From contig URGL01000067.1 in NCBI GenBank assembly GCA_900547405.1, positions 1 to 12,098 of the forward strand: a DNA stretch of 12,098 nt, read 5' to 3'. The DNA is from an uncultured Eubacteriales bacterium. GTDB taxonomy: Bacteria > Bacillota > Clostridia > Oscillospirales > Oscillospiraceae. Position numbers and translations under genes: made by a program. Shown in pieces: positions 1 through 6,237 of this stretch. A model generated the notes under the pieces. That model was not told the origin of the DNA. It was given only the letters and a program-made list of their open reading frames with translations, and made no database searches. Positions within the stretch are counted from its first letter, which is position 1. Each line of letters opens with the position of its first letter.

Positions 1-48
1 CGAGATGCTCAGGAGTCTCGTGGGCTCGGAGATGTGTATAAGAGACAG
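1..48. other. Illumina Nextera adapter with i7 index (sequencing artefact)
   Basis: Bases 1-6 (CGAGAT) are the 3' end of the P7 oligo. Bases 7-14 (GCTCAGGA) match the oligo form of Nextera index N704. Bases 15-29 are the Read 2 primer segment, and bases 30-48 are the 19-bp Tn5 mosaic end (AGATGTGTATAAGAGACAG). The four segments sit in exactly the order and spacing of a Nextera i7 library arm, so this is untrimmed adapter at a contig end and not genomic DNA. Reading frames through it give adapter peptides such as SLVGSEMCIRDS and LLYTSPSPRD, which are known contaminants of protein databases. Confidence 0.98.
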
Positions 49-2285
49 CCTCTGCCCTGGCCCTGCACCAGCGGCCGGGGGTCCCCGGCATCCGCAGCAC
101 CTTTGGCACCTCTACGGAGCTGCTCAACGTACTGCGGCTCATGTTCTCCCGGCTGGCCAGCCACCGCTGCCCCAATGGGCACTACCTGGCACCCAGCATG
201 AATGTGGCCGCCGGGCTGGAGCTGGTATGCCCGGAGTGCGGCGTCCACTTTATGCCCCCCGGTGCCGAAGAGCTGTCCTTCAACAGCACAGGGGCCTGCA
301 AATGCTGCGACGGCACCGGCATTGTCCGGGTAGTTGACGAGTCTACCCTGGTGCCGGATGAGTCCTTGTCCATCGAAGAGGGGGCTGTGCTCCCCTGGCA
401 GACCCTGATGTGGTCCCTTATGAAGGACATTGCCCGGAAAAAAGGAGTCCGGACAGATGTTCCCTTCCGGGATCTGACGGCTGAGGAGCGGGAAACGGTC
501 TTCCATGGCCCCGCGGACAAGGTCCATCTGCTGTATCAGAACCCAAACACCGGGGCCATGAGTGAGCTGGACTTTACCTATTTCAATGCGGTCTACACCG
601 TGGAAAATGCCCTTGCCAAGGTTACCGACGAGAAGGGCATGAAGCGGGTAGAAAAATTTCTGAAGCAGGGCCCCTGCCCGGAGTGCGGCGGCTCCCGGCT
701 GTCGGACCGGGCCCGGGCCCCAAGGATCAACGGGAAAAATCTGGTGGATGTGTGCCGGATGCCCCTTTCAGAGCTGTGCCAATGGGTAGATGGGGTCCCG
801 GAAACCCTTCCCGGCGAGATGGCCGCCATGGCGGAAAGCATCCGCGATTCCTTTTCCGGTATGGCCCGGCGGCTTCTGGAGCTGGGCCTGGGCTATCTGT
901 CCCTGGACCGGGAGGCCGCCACCCTCTCCACCGGCGAGCGGCAGCGGGTCCAGTTGGCCCGGTCCGTCCGCAACCGGACTACCGGGGTGCTCTACGTGCT
1001 GGACGAGCCCTCCATTGGCCTGCACCCCTCCAATATTGAAGGTCTCCGGGGTGTTATGCGGGACCTGATCGCCGACGGCAACTCCATCGTCCTGGTGGAT
1101 CACGACACGGAGATCCTGAAAGACTCCGACTGGCTCATCGAAATGGGCCCGGAAGCCGGAGAAAAGGGCGGGCATATCATCGCCCAGGGCACCATTGACC
1201 AGGTTTCCCAGAATGAAGCCTCCAAAATCGGCCCCTTCCTCTCGGGAAAAGCCTCTATGCAGGTCCGGCAAAAAACGGAGAAACACCAGCTCTTTGACCT
1301 GGGAACCATCGAGATGACCACAGGCCCCATCCACACGGTCCATCCTCTGACGGTCCGGCTGCCCAAGGGCCGCCTCACCGCCGTCACCGGAGTCTCCGGC
1401 TCCGGCAAAACCACCATGGTCCTGGAGAGCCTGATCCCCGGCATCGCCGCCGCTACCCAGGGGGAAGCCCTTCCCGGCCATGTGCGCTCCGTCAGTGCCC
1501 CGGGCATCCGGCAGATCAAGCTCATCGACGCTACCCCCATCGGCATCAACGTCCGCTCCACCGTGGCCACCTACGCAAACGTCCACGATGAGCTGCGGAA
1601 AATCTATGCCCGGACCCCGGATGCCAAGGCCCTGGGCTACAAGGCCGGCGATTTCTCCTACAATACCGGCAAGCTCCGCTGCCCCACTTGCGACGGCACC
1701 GGCTCCATCAGCCTGGACATCCAGTTTCTGCCGGATGTGGAAATCACCTGTCCGGACTGCGGCGGCTCCCGGTACTGTGCCGATGCCTTCCGGGTCACCC
1801 GTCCTCCCAAGGAGGGCCCGGCCTACTCCCTGCCCAGGCTCATGGAAATGAGCGTAGAGGAGGCTCTGAAGGCCTGTGACGACCTGAAGCTGGTCCGAGG
1901 CCGTCTGGCTACTCTGCAAAGCCTGGGCCTGGGCTACCTGACCCTGGGAGAGGCCACCCCCAGCCTGTCCGGCGGCGAAGCCCAGCGGCTGAAGCTGGCC
2001 AGCGAAATGGGCCGGGGCCAGGAGGACAGCATCTTCGTCTTCGACGAGCCCACCATCGGCCTCCACCCTCTGGATGTGCAGACCCTTCTGCGGGTCTTCC
2101 AGCGACTCATTGACAGCGGGGCCACCGTAATTGTCATTGAGCACGACCTGGACCTGATCCGCAATGCGGACTATATTGTGGATATGGGCCCCGGCGGCGG
2201 CACCCAGGGCGGCACCATCGTGGCCAGCGGCACTCCGGAGGAAATTAAGAACTGCCCGGAGAGCATAACCGGAAGATACCTATAA
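49..2285 (+). CDS. UvrA-family ABC ATPase paralog lacking the UvrB-binding domain (5' truncated)
   Basis: This is the C-terminal ~744 residues of a tandem-ABC UvrA-like protein. The reading frame is open from the first base after the adapter, so the internal ATG at 141 is not the start. About 80-90 residues, including the first Walker A, are missing by comparison with E. coli UvrA. The IRSTFGTSTE segment (UvrA 'PRSTVGT') lies just inside the edge. Zinc-module cysteines are at 228-239 and 297-308. NBD1 has signature LSTGE (924-938), Walker B LDEPS (999-1013) and switch His (1101). NBD2 has Walker A GVSGSGKTT (1389-1415), a CxxC-X19-CxxC zinc finger (1680-1760), LSGGE (1965-1979), Walker B FDEPT (2040-2054) and switch His (2142). 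Only ~15 residues separate CPNGH (168) from CPECG (228), where canonical UvrA holds the ~120-residue UvrB-interaction domain. By family knowledge this places it with UvrA2/DrrC-like paralogs, whose roles (DNA-damage tolerance, drug self-resistance) are less settled than those of true UvrA. It is probably cotranscribed with metA 14 nt downstream. Confidence 0.9.
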
Positions 2286-2299
2286 GCAGGAGGAACACC

Positions 2300-3244
2300 A
2301 TGCCCATTTGCATCCCCAACGACCTGCCGGCAGCGGACGTGCTGCAGCGGGAAAACATCTTTGTCATGCGCTCCACCCGGGCGGAAACCCAGAACATCCG
2401 TCCTCTGGAGATCGTCCTTTTGAATCTGATGCCCACCAAAATCGTCACCGAGACCCAGCTCACAAGACTTCTGGGCAACACCCCCCTCCAGGTCCATCTG
2501 GAGCTCATGACCGTCAGCTCCCACCAGTCCAAAAATACCCCCCAGGAGCATCTGCTGTCCTTCTACAAAACCTTTGAGGAGCTAAAGCATCGGAAATTCG
2601 ACGGAATGGTCATCACCGGGGCTCCCGTGGAGCAGCTGCCCTTTGAAGTGGTGGACTACTGGCAGGAGCTGTGCCGGATCATGGAGTGGAGCAAAACCCA
2701 CGTCCACTCCACCTTCCACATCTGCTGGGCCGCCCAGGCGGGGCTCTTCTATCACTACGGCATACCCAAATATCCCCTGCCTCAGAAGCTCTTCGGGGTC
2801 TACCCCCACCAGGCGGACTATAAGCGCTCCATCCTGCTGCGGGGCTTTGACGATACCTTCTACGCCCCCCACTCCCGACACACCACCGTCAGGCGGGAGG
2901 ACATTGAAAACCGGCCGGAGCTGCGCATCCTGGCCTCCTCCCCGGAGGCAGGGGTTTACGCCATCATGACCAAGCACGGCCGCCAGATCTTCATCACCGG
3001 CCACGGGGAATACGACCCGGACACCCTGGAAAAGGAATACCTGCGGGACAAACACCAGGGTCTCCCCATTTCCGTCCCCGCCCACTACTATCCGAATGAC
3101 GACGACAGCCAGCGGCCCATAGACACCTGGCGGAGCCACGCCAATCTGCTCTTTTCCAATTGGCTCAACTATTTCGTCTACCAGACGACCCCTTACGACA
3201 TCATGACCGTAGGCAGCGCCGCTACCTACGAAAAGGGCGAATGA
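2300..3244 (+). CDS. metAA: Homoserine O-acetyltransferase (MetA family)
   Basis: This 314-residue cytoplasmic enzyme acylates the hydroxyl of L-homoserine, the first committed step of methionine synthesis. The length and colinearity match E. coli MetA across the whole protein (MPICIPNDLPA at the start, NWLNYFVYQTTPYDIM near the end). The catalytic residues are in register: Cys142 (ICWAAQAG), and His235 and Glu237 (TGHGEYD). Residue 111 is Glu (TGAPVEQL), whereas E. coli has Gly. Published work on Bacillus cereus MetA showed that Glu111 goes with acetyl-CoA use and Gly111 with succinyl-CoA, so an acetyltransferase is predicted. The ATG follows AGGAGG (2288-2293) at 6 nt. It lies 14 nt after the uvrA-like stop, so the two are probably one transcript. 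There is no room for an S-box or T-box leader between them, so any methionine control must act further upstream. Confidence 0.94.
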   Translation: MPICIPNDLPAADVLQRENIFVMRSTRAETQNIRPLEIVLLNLMPTKIVTETQLTRLLGNTPLQVHLELMTVSSHQSKNTPQEHLLSFYKTFEELKHRKFDGMVITGAPVEQLPFEVVDYWQELCRIMEWSKTHVHSTFHICWAAQAGLFYHYGIPKYPLPQKLFGVYPHQADYKRSILLRGFDDTFYAPHSRHTTVRREDIENRPELRILASSPEAGVYAIMTKHGRQIFITGHGEYDPDTLEKEYLRDKHQGLPISVPAHYYPNDDDSQRPIDTWRSHANLLFSNWLNYFVYQTTPYDIMTVGSAATYEKGE

Positions 3245-3253
3245 TTGCAAAAT

Positions 3254-3280
3254 CCCCTCTCCGAAAAAATCGGAGAGGGG
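3254..3280 (-). terminator. Hairpin between convergent metA and panT, probable panT terminator
   Basis: There is a perfect 11-bp stem (CCCCTCTCCGA, 3254-3264, with 3270-3280) and a 5-nt loop. On the minus strand it begins 6 nt after the panT stop codon and is followed by ATTTTGC, a short U run, so it best fits as terminator of the minus-strand gene. On the plus strand it begins 9 nt after the metA stop but is followed by AAACC, without a U tract. It may still serve metA weakly, or act as a 3' mRNA stabiliser. Confidence 0.65.
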
Positions 3281-3286
3281 AAACCA

Positions 3287-3901
3287 TTATCCTTTTTTCT
3301 TCAAAACGCCATCCACGGTCTTTGCCAGAGTGCCTCCCAGCAGGCCGCAGGCAGCGGCCTCTACCAGGCCCTGAACGCCAACCAGCAGCACCACAAACAT
3401 AAAGGGATTGGCAGCGCCTTTCTTCACGACCAGGTTCTGGACGAACTCCGTCCGGTAGAACACCAGCACGATATAGCCCATAAAGAACAGGGTATTGAGA
3501 ACCGGGGCGGACACGGCACCCACAAAGAAGCTCCAGATCCTCTTTTTATCCAGCTTGGCACAGAAGCGGTACACCCAGGCACAGCACAGGCCCATGAGCA
3601 TCCGCATACCCACGCACAAAATCACCGTGTGCACAGGGCTGACGGCAAAGAAAGCCCCGGTCATGGCAGACCGGCCGGAAACGGCATCGTACAGGCTGAG
3701 CAGACCAAAGACAGCCCCCAGCACCAGCCCCTCCAGGGGCCCGCAGAGAATGGCGGCCATGGCGATAGGCAGGGTCAGAAAGCTCATGTTCAGCGGCCCT
3801 ACCGGCACCGCTCCCAAGCCCAATGCCCGCATGGCCAGCTCAATGGCAAGAAGCATGGCAAGGGTCGTCAGACGGGTGACCTTTTTCGAAGTGGTTTTCA
3901 T
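3287..3901 (-). CDS. panT: ECF transporter S-component, probable pantothenate importer PanT
   Basis: This is a 204-residue integral membrane protein with about six hydrophobic segments and a basic N-terminus (MKTTSKKVTRL). The segment GPLNMSFLTLPIAMAAILCGP followed by GLVLGAVFGLLSL (about residues 35-70) is typical of S-components of energy-coupling factor vitamin transporters. S-components bind the vitamin and pair with a shared EcfA/EcfA'/EcfT module. None is encoded here, as expected for group II ECF systems. The substrate is inferred from context: it is adjacent to and codirectional with coaX, and close to coaBC, the pattern used to predict PanT in Firmicutes. Sequence alone would also allow another vitamin. 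The start is the ATG at 3901, which has AGGAGG (3915-3910) at 8 nt. A TTG two codons upstream lies only 2 nt from that site and is rejected. The gene has its own promoter and a structured leader. Confidence 0.78.
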   Translation of the reverse strand: MKTTSKKVTRLTTLAMLLAIELAMRALGLGAVPVGPLNMSFLTLPIAMAAILCGPLEGLVLGAVFGLLSLYDAVSGRSAMTGAFFAVSPVHTVILCVGMRMLMGLCCAWVYRFCAKLDKKRIWSFFVGAVSAPVLNTLFFMGYIVLVFYRTEFVQNLVVKKGAANPFMFVVLLVGVQGLVEAAACGLLGGTLAKTVDGVLKKKG

Positions 3902-4040
3902 ATTCAATTCCTCCTGCTGCCGTTCCTTTTTTGGATACAGCGCATTTTTATTGATCTGCCGGAGCTTCCGGATCCCATTCCGCTGCCGTTTCCATCCTGG
4001 AATACAGCGCGGAGGACACAGCCGGAGCAGCCGGGCAAAC
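3902..4040 (-). promoter_or_regulatory. Structured 5' leader of panT: candidate riboswitch-like element with tandem hairpins and SD/anti-SD pair
   Basis: Seen on the minus strand, in transcript order: a CCGG-5nt-CCGG hairpin (4034-4022); TCCTCC (4016-4011); hairpin H1 (4009-3981, CGCTGU/GCAGCG outer stem, UUCC/GGAA inner stem); a CCGGA-3nt-UCCGG hairpin (3971-3959); hairpin H2 (3941-3916, GCUGU/GCAGC outer stem, UCC/GGA inner stem); then AGGAGGA (3915-3909), the panT ribosome site. H1 and H2 share the same asymmetric internal loop, A on the 5' side and ACG on the 3' side, although their inner stems and apical loops differ. TCCTCC is perfectly complementary to GGAGGA (3914-3909) and would close a multibranch enclosing both hairpins and hide the ribosome site. 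No U-tract terminator is seen in the leader, so control of translation is inferred. It could belong to the published 'pan' RNA motif associated with pantothenate genes, which I recall as often tandem, but I could not test this. Confidence 0.62.
3916..4034 (-). repeat. Imperfect tandem duplication of a two-hairpin module (period about 63-68 nt)
   Basis: On the minus strand, module 1 has CCGG-CTGCT-CCGGC from 4034 and GCGCTGTAT from 4010, ending CGGCAGC at 3982. Module 2 has CCGGAAGCTCCGGC from 3971 and GCGCTGTAT from 3943, ending CGGCAGC at 3916. The conserved blocks GCGCTGTAT, CC, GGAA and CGGCAGC recur in the same order. The spacers between the two hairpins of a module and the apical loops (AGGAT against AAAAAA) have diverged. 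Conservation of structural blocks with free loops suggests selection on RNA structure and not a recent duplication. Confidence 0.75.
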
Positions 4041-4046
4041 AGATAT

Positions 4047-4074
4047 AGTATACACGCATTTCGGTGAAATGCAA
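4047..4074 (-). promoter_or_regulatory. panT promoter, overlapped by a 7-bp inverted repeat
   Basis: On the minus strand there is a -10 TATACT (4052-4047) and a -35-like TTGCAT (4074-4069) separated by 16 bp, which predicts initiation near 4040. A perfect inverted repeat GCATTTC-GGT-GAAATGC (4056-4072) covers the spacer and most of the -35, where a dimeric repressor could bind. It could instead form a hairpin in the coaX 3' end, but no U run follows it. It starts 8 bp after the coaX stop, so panT can be transcribed both on its own and by read-through. Confidence 0.6.
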
Positions 4075-4081
4075 GAAAAAC

Positions 4082-4864
4082 TTATTTTTTGTTCAGGGTG
4101 TACAGGTAGGCCAGGCCCTTGAGGATCATGTCCGGGTCATAGTCATGGGCATGGCGGACCAGGTGGTCGATATACCGGGCGCCGCCGCCGGTGATGACCA
4201 GGCTGACGGGACTTCCCAGCTCCTCCTCAATGGAGCGGACGATGCCGTCTACCAGGGCCGCCGCCCCGTAGACCGCGCCGGAACGCATACATTCCGCCGT
4301 GTCCTTCCCTACTACGTGGCCCGGGTCCTCCAGCTCCAGCATGGGCAGCTGGGCCGTGTGGCCGGACAGGGCCCGCAGCCCCGTCTCCATACCGGGGCAG
4401 ATCACGCCCCCAAGGAAGACGGCTCCTTCTTTGATTACATTAAAGGTCGTCGCCGTGCCCAGATCCACCGTAACCAGGGGCAGCGGATAATGGGCGCAGG
4501 CCCAGGCGCTGTCCACCAGCCGGTCCCGGCCCACCTTCTCCGGGTGGGGCACCTCCACCGTAAGCCCCAGGCGGCTTTCCTGGGTGATGACCAATGGGGC
4601 CACGCCAAAGATGGAGTAGCAGCTCTCCACCATCACCTCCAGCACCCTGGGCACCACGCTGGAAATGACCACGCCGGAGAAATCCTCCAGCTCCCGGCCC
4701 AGCGTTTTCAGGCGCTTGAGCAGATGGACGGTATAGTCCGCCGCGTCCCAGGTGCTGTTGGTATCCAGCTTGGTTCGGAACCGGACCCGGTAGGCGTTGG
4801 GGTAAGAAATCTCCACGCCGCCGAAGGACACGGTGGTATTGCCGATGTCAACGACCAAAATCAT
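4082..4864 (-). CDS. coaX: Type III pantothenate kinase
   Basis: This 260-residue cytoplasmic kinase makes 4'-phosphopantothenate from pantothenate and ATP, the first step of CoA synthesis. The ASKHA-fold motifs are in order: DIGNTT (residues 6-11, ATP phosphate binding), HPEKVGRDR with presumed catalytic base Asp114, VDLGTATT (133-140, adenosine/phosphate 2), GGVICPGM (152-159), and ITGGGA near the C-terminus. By family knowledge CoaX needs a monovalent cation and is not feedback-inhibited by CoA, which would put more weight on control of expression or uptake. The ATG at 4864 is chosen because GAGG (4876-4873) lies 8 nt upstream and the protein then opens MILVVDIGNT. An ATG two codons earlier is too close to that site, and the longer in-frame extension to 5020 runs through the promoter. 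It is codirectional with panT and divergent from coaBC. Confidence 0.95.
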   Translation of the reverse strand: MILVVDIGNTTVSFGGVEISYPNAYRVRFRTKLDTNSTWDAADYTVHLLKRLKTLGRELEDFSGVVISSVVPRVLEVMVESCYSIFGVAPLVITQESRLGLTVEVPHPEKVGRDRLVDSAWACAHYPLPLVTVDLGTATTFNVIKEGAVFLGGVICPGMETGLRALSGHTAQLPMLELEDPGHVVGKDTAECMRSGAVYGAAALVDGIVRSIEEELGSPVSLVITGGGARYIDHLVRHAHDYDPDMILKGLAYLYTLNKK

Positions 4865-4919
4865 ATTCATTTCCTCGTTTTTGGGGCTCATCCCGGCGAG
4901 GCCGTGGATGGCTGGCTTT

Positions 4920-4948
4920 ATTATACAGGCTTTCCCGGCCCTTGGCAA
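4920..4948 (-). promoter_or_regulatory. coaX sigma-A-type promoter
   Basis: On the minus strand there is a consensus -10 TATAAT (4925-4920) and -35 TTGCCA (4948-4943) with a 17-bp spacer. Initiation near 4913 gives a leader of about 48 nt. It has no strong hairpin that I can see. Confidence 0.8.
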
Positions 4949-4956
4949 TTGTTTTT

Positions 4957-4971
4957 CCGAAAAAATTTCGG
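4957..4971. promoter_or_regulatory. Inverted repeat between the divergent coaX and coaBC promoters (candidate operator)
   Basis: CCGAAA-AAA-TTTCGG is a perfect 6-bp inverted repeat with a 3-nt centre. It lies 8 bp behind the coaX -35 and 4 bp before the coaBC -35. It is outside both predicted transcripts, so an RNA role is unlikely. A shared regulator site or simply an intrinsically bent A-tract are the options. Confidence 0.4.
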
Positions 4972-4975
4972 CTTC

Positions 4976-5004
4976 TTGCAAAAGCCGGGCAGATGCGGTA
5001 TACT
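4976..5004 (+). promoter_or_regulatory. coaBC sigma-A-type promoter
   Basis: TTGCAA (4976-4981) and TATACT (4999-5004) are separated by 17 bp. Initiation near 5011 gives a short leader of about 25 nt before the coaBC ATG. The -35 hexamer, spacing and the TATACTGGTA block are the same as in the promoter at 7689-7721. Confidence 0.75.
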
Positions 5005-5035
5005 GGTAGTATCCTACCAAAAAAGAAGGCAGCTT

Positions 5036-6235
5036 ATGGACAACTTACACGGAAAATGCGTACTTCTGGGGATCACCGGAGGCATTGCCGCCTATAAAAT
5101 GGCCAACGTAGCCAGCGCCCTGCGAAAAATGGGGGCAGACACCCACGTGATCATGACGGAAAACGCCACCAAATTCATTACCCCCCTTACCTTCGAGACC
5201 CTGACCAACAACCGCTGCGTGGTGGACACCTTCGCCCGGGACTTTCAGTACGATGTGGCCCATGTGTCCCTTGCCAAGGCGGCGGACGTGATCCTCATTG
5301 CCCCGGCTACCGCCAACGTCATTGCGAAATTGGCCCACGGTCTGGCGGACGATATGCTGACCACGACGGTACTGGCCGCCCGGTGCCCCAAGCTCATTGC
5401 CCCGGCCATGAACACCGCCATGCTGGAAAATCCCGCCACTCAGGAAAACCTGTCTGCCCTGGGCCGCTACGGCTTCACCGTCATCGATCCCGCCGTGGGG
5501 CTGCTGGCCTGCCAGGATGTGGGCCCCGGCAAGCTGCCGGAGCCGGAGGCCCTGGTAGAGGCCATCTCTATGACCATTGCCCGGGAAAAGGACCTGGCCG
5601 GTGTCCGGGTCACCGTCACCGCCGGTCCCACCCAGGAGGCCCTGGATCCGGTGCGGTACCTGACCAACCACTCCACCGGGAAGATGGGCTACGCCATTGC
5701 CCGGGAGGCCGCGCTGCGGGGGGCGGAGGTCACCCTGATCTCCGGGCCTGTCAGCCTGAACCCCCCCGCGGGGGTCCATCCTGTGGCCGCCGTCAGCGCC
5801 CAGGATATGTTTGAGGCGGTGAAGGCCGCCCTGCCGGAGACGGATATTCTCGTTATGTCTGCTGCCGTGGCGGATTACCGCCCCGCCTCCGTAGCGGCGG
5901 ACAAAATCAAAAAGCAGGAAGGCGATATGTCCATTCCCCTGGAGCGGACCCCGGAAATTCTCACCTGGGTCAGCCAGAACCGGCATCCGGGGCTTTTCGT
6001 CTGTGGCTTCTCCATGGAGACCCGGGATATGCTGGAAAACTCCCGAAGGAAGCTGCGAAGCAAGCACCTGGACATGATCGTTGCCAACAATCTGAAGACG
6101 GAGGGTGCCGGCTTTGGGGTGGATACCAACGTGGTGACCATCCTCACCCCGGAGGAAACCAAGGAGCTGCCCCTCATGGAGAAAGCACAAGTGGCCCGGG
6201 TATTGCTGGACGAGATCCGGGCAAGAAGGAGCTGA
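5036..6235 (+). CDS. coaBC: Bifunctional phosphopantothenoylcysteine decarboxylase / phosphopantothenate-cysteine ligase
   Basis: This 399-residue bifunctional enzyme joins cysteine to 4'-phosphopantothenate (CoaB) and decarboxylates the product to 4'-phosphopantetheine (CoaC). The N-terminal flavoprotein domain (~1-185) has GITGGIAAYK (12-21), active-site His76, APATAN (89-94), the PAMN motif with Asn125, and the lid cysteine Cys159 in ACQD. The C-terminal Rossmann-like ligase (~190-399) has TAGPTQE (195-201), Asn211 in NHSTGKMG and Lys290 in DKIKK, matching Asn210 and Lys289 of E. coli. The length equals the family norm. The ATG at 5036 has AAGG (5026-5029) at 6 nt and lies just after a good promoter. 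The same frame is open back to 4064, but that extension runs antisense through coaX and is not used. It shares a divergent control region with coaX and is coupled to the MATE gene 2 nt downstream. Confidence 0.96.
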   Translation: MDNLHGKCVLLGITGGIAAYKMANVASALRKMGADTHVIMTENATKFITPLTFETLTNNRCVVDTFARDFQYDVAHVSLAKAADVILIAPATANVIAKLAHGLADDMLTTTVLAARCPKLIAPAMNTAMLENPATQENLSALGRYGFTVIDPAVGLLACQDVGPGKLPEPEALVEAISMTIAREKDLAGVRVTVTAGPTQEALDPVRYLTNHSTGKMGYAIAREAALRGAEVTLISGPVSLNPPAGVHPVAAVSAQDMFEAVKAALPETDILVMSAAVADYRPASVAADKIKKQEGDMSIPLERTPEILTWVSQNRHPGLFVCGFSMETRDMLENSRRKLRSKHLDMIVANNLKTEGAGFGVDTNVVTILTPEETKELPLMEKAQVARVLLDEIRARRS

Positions 6236-6237
6236 CC

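Noticed and set aside
5..337. Open frames starting in or reading into the first 48 bases
   Set aside because: They translate the Nextera adapter and lie in the wrong frame for the UvrA-like protein.
768..2144. 458-codon open frame antisense to the UvrA-like gene
   Set aside because: Antisense shadow of GC-rich codons, with no recognisable domain or ribosome site. The plus strand has unmistakable ABC motifs throughout.
2286..2299. S-box, T-box or other methionine riboswitch before metA
   Set aside because: Only 14 nt separate metA from the upstream gene, so there is no room for a leader RNA.
3902..4040. Transcription attenuator in the panT leader
   Set aside because: None of the four hairpins is followed by a U run before the start codon, so a translational mechanism fits better.
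3245..4067. Plus-strand open frames of 190 and 267 codons opposite panT
   Set aside because: Low-complexity His/Gln/Pro-rich shadows. The minus strand encodes a clear membrane protein with a strong ribosome site.
4865..5020. Longer N-terminus for coaX
   Set aside because: The extra 52 residues are unlike the family and would be encoded by the promoter region. The DIGNTT motif must lie near the N-terminus.
4064..5035. N-terminal extension of coaBC by 324 codons
   Set aside because: It runs antisense to the whole of coaX and through both promoters. The protein aligned to CoaBC begins at 5036 with a ribosome site and promoter.
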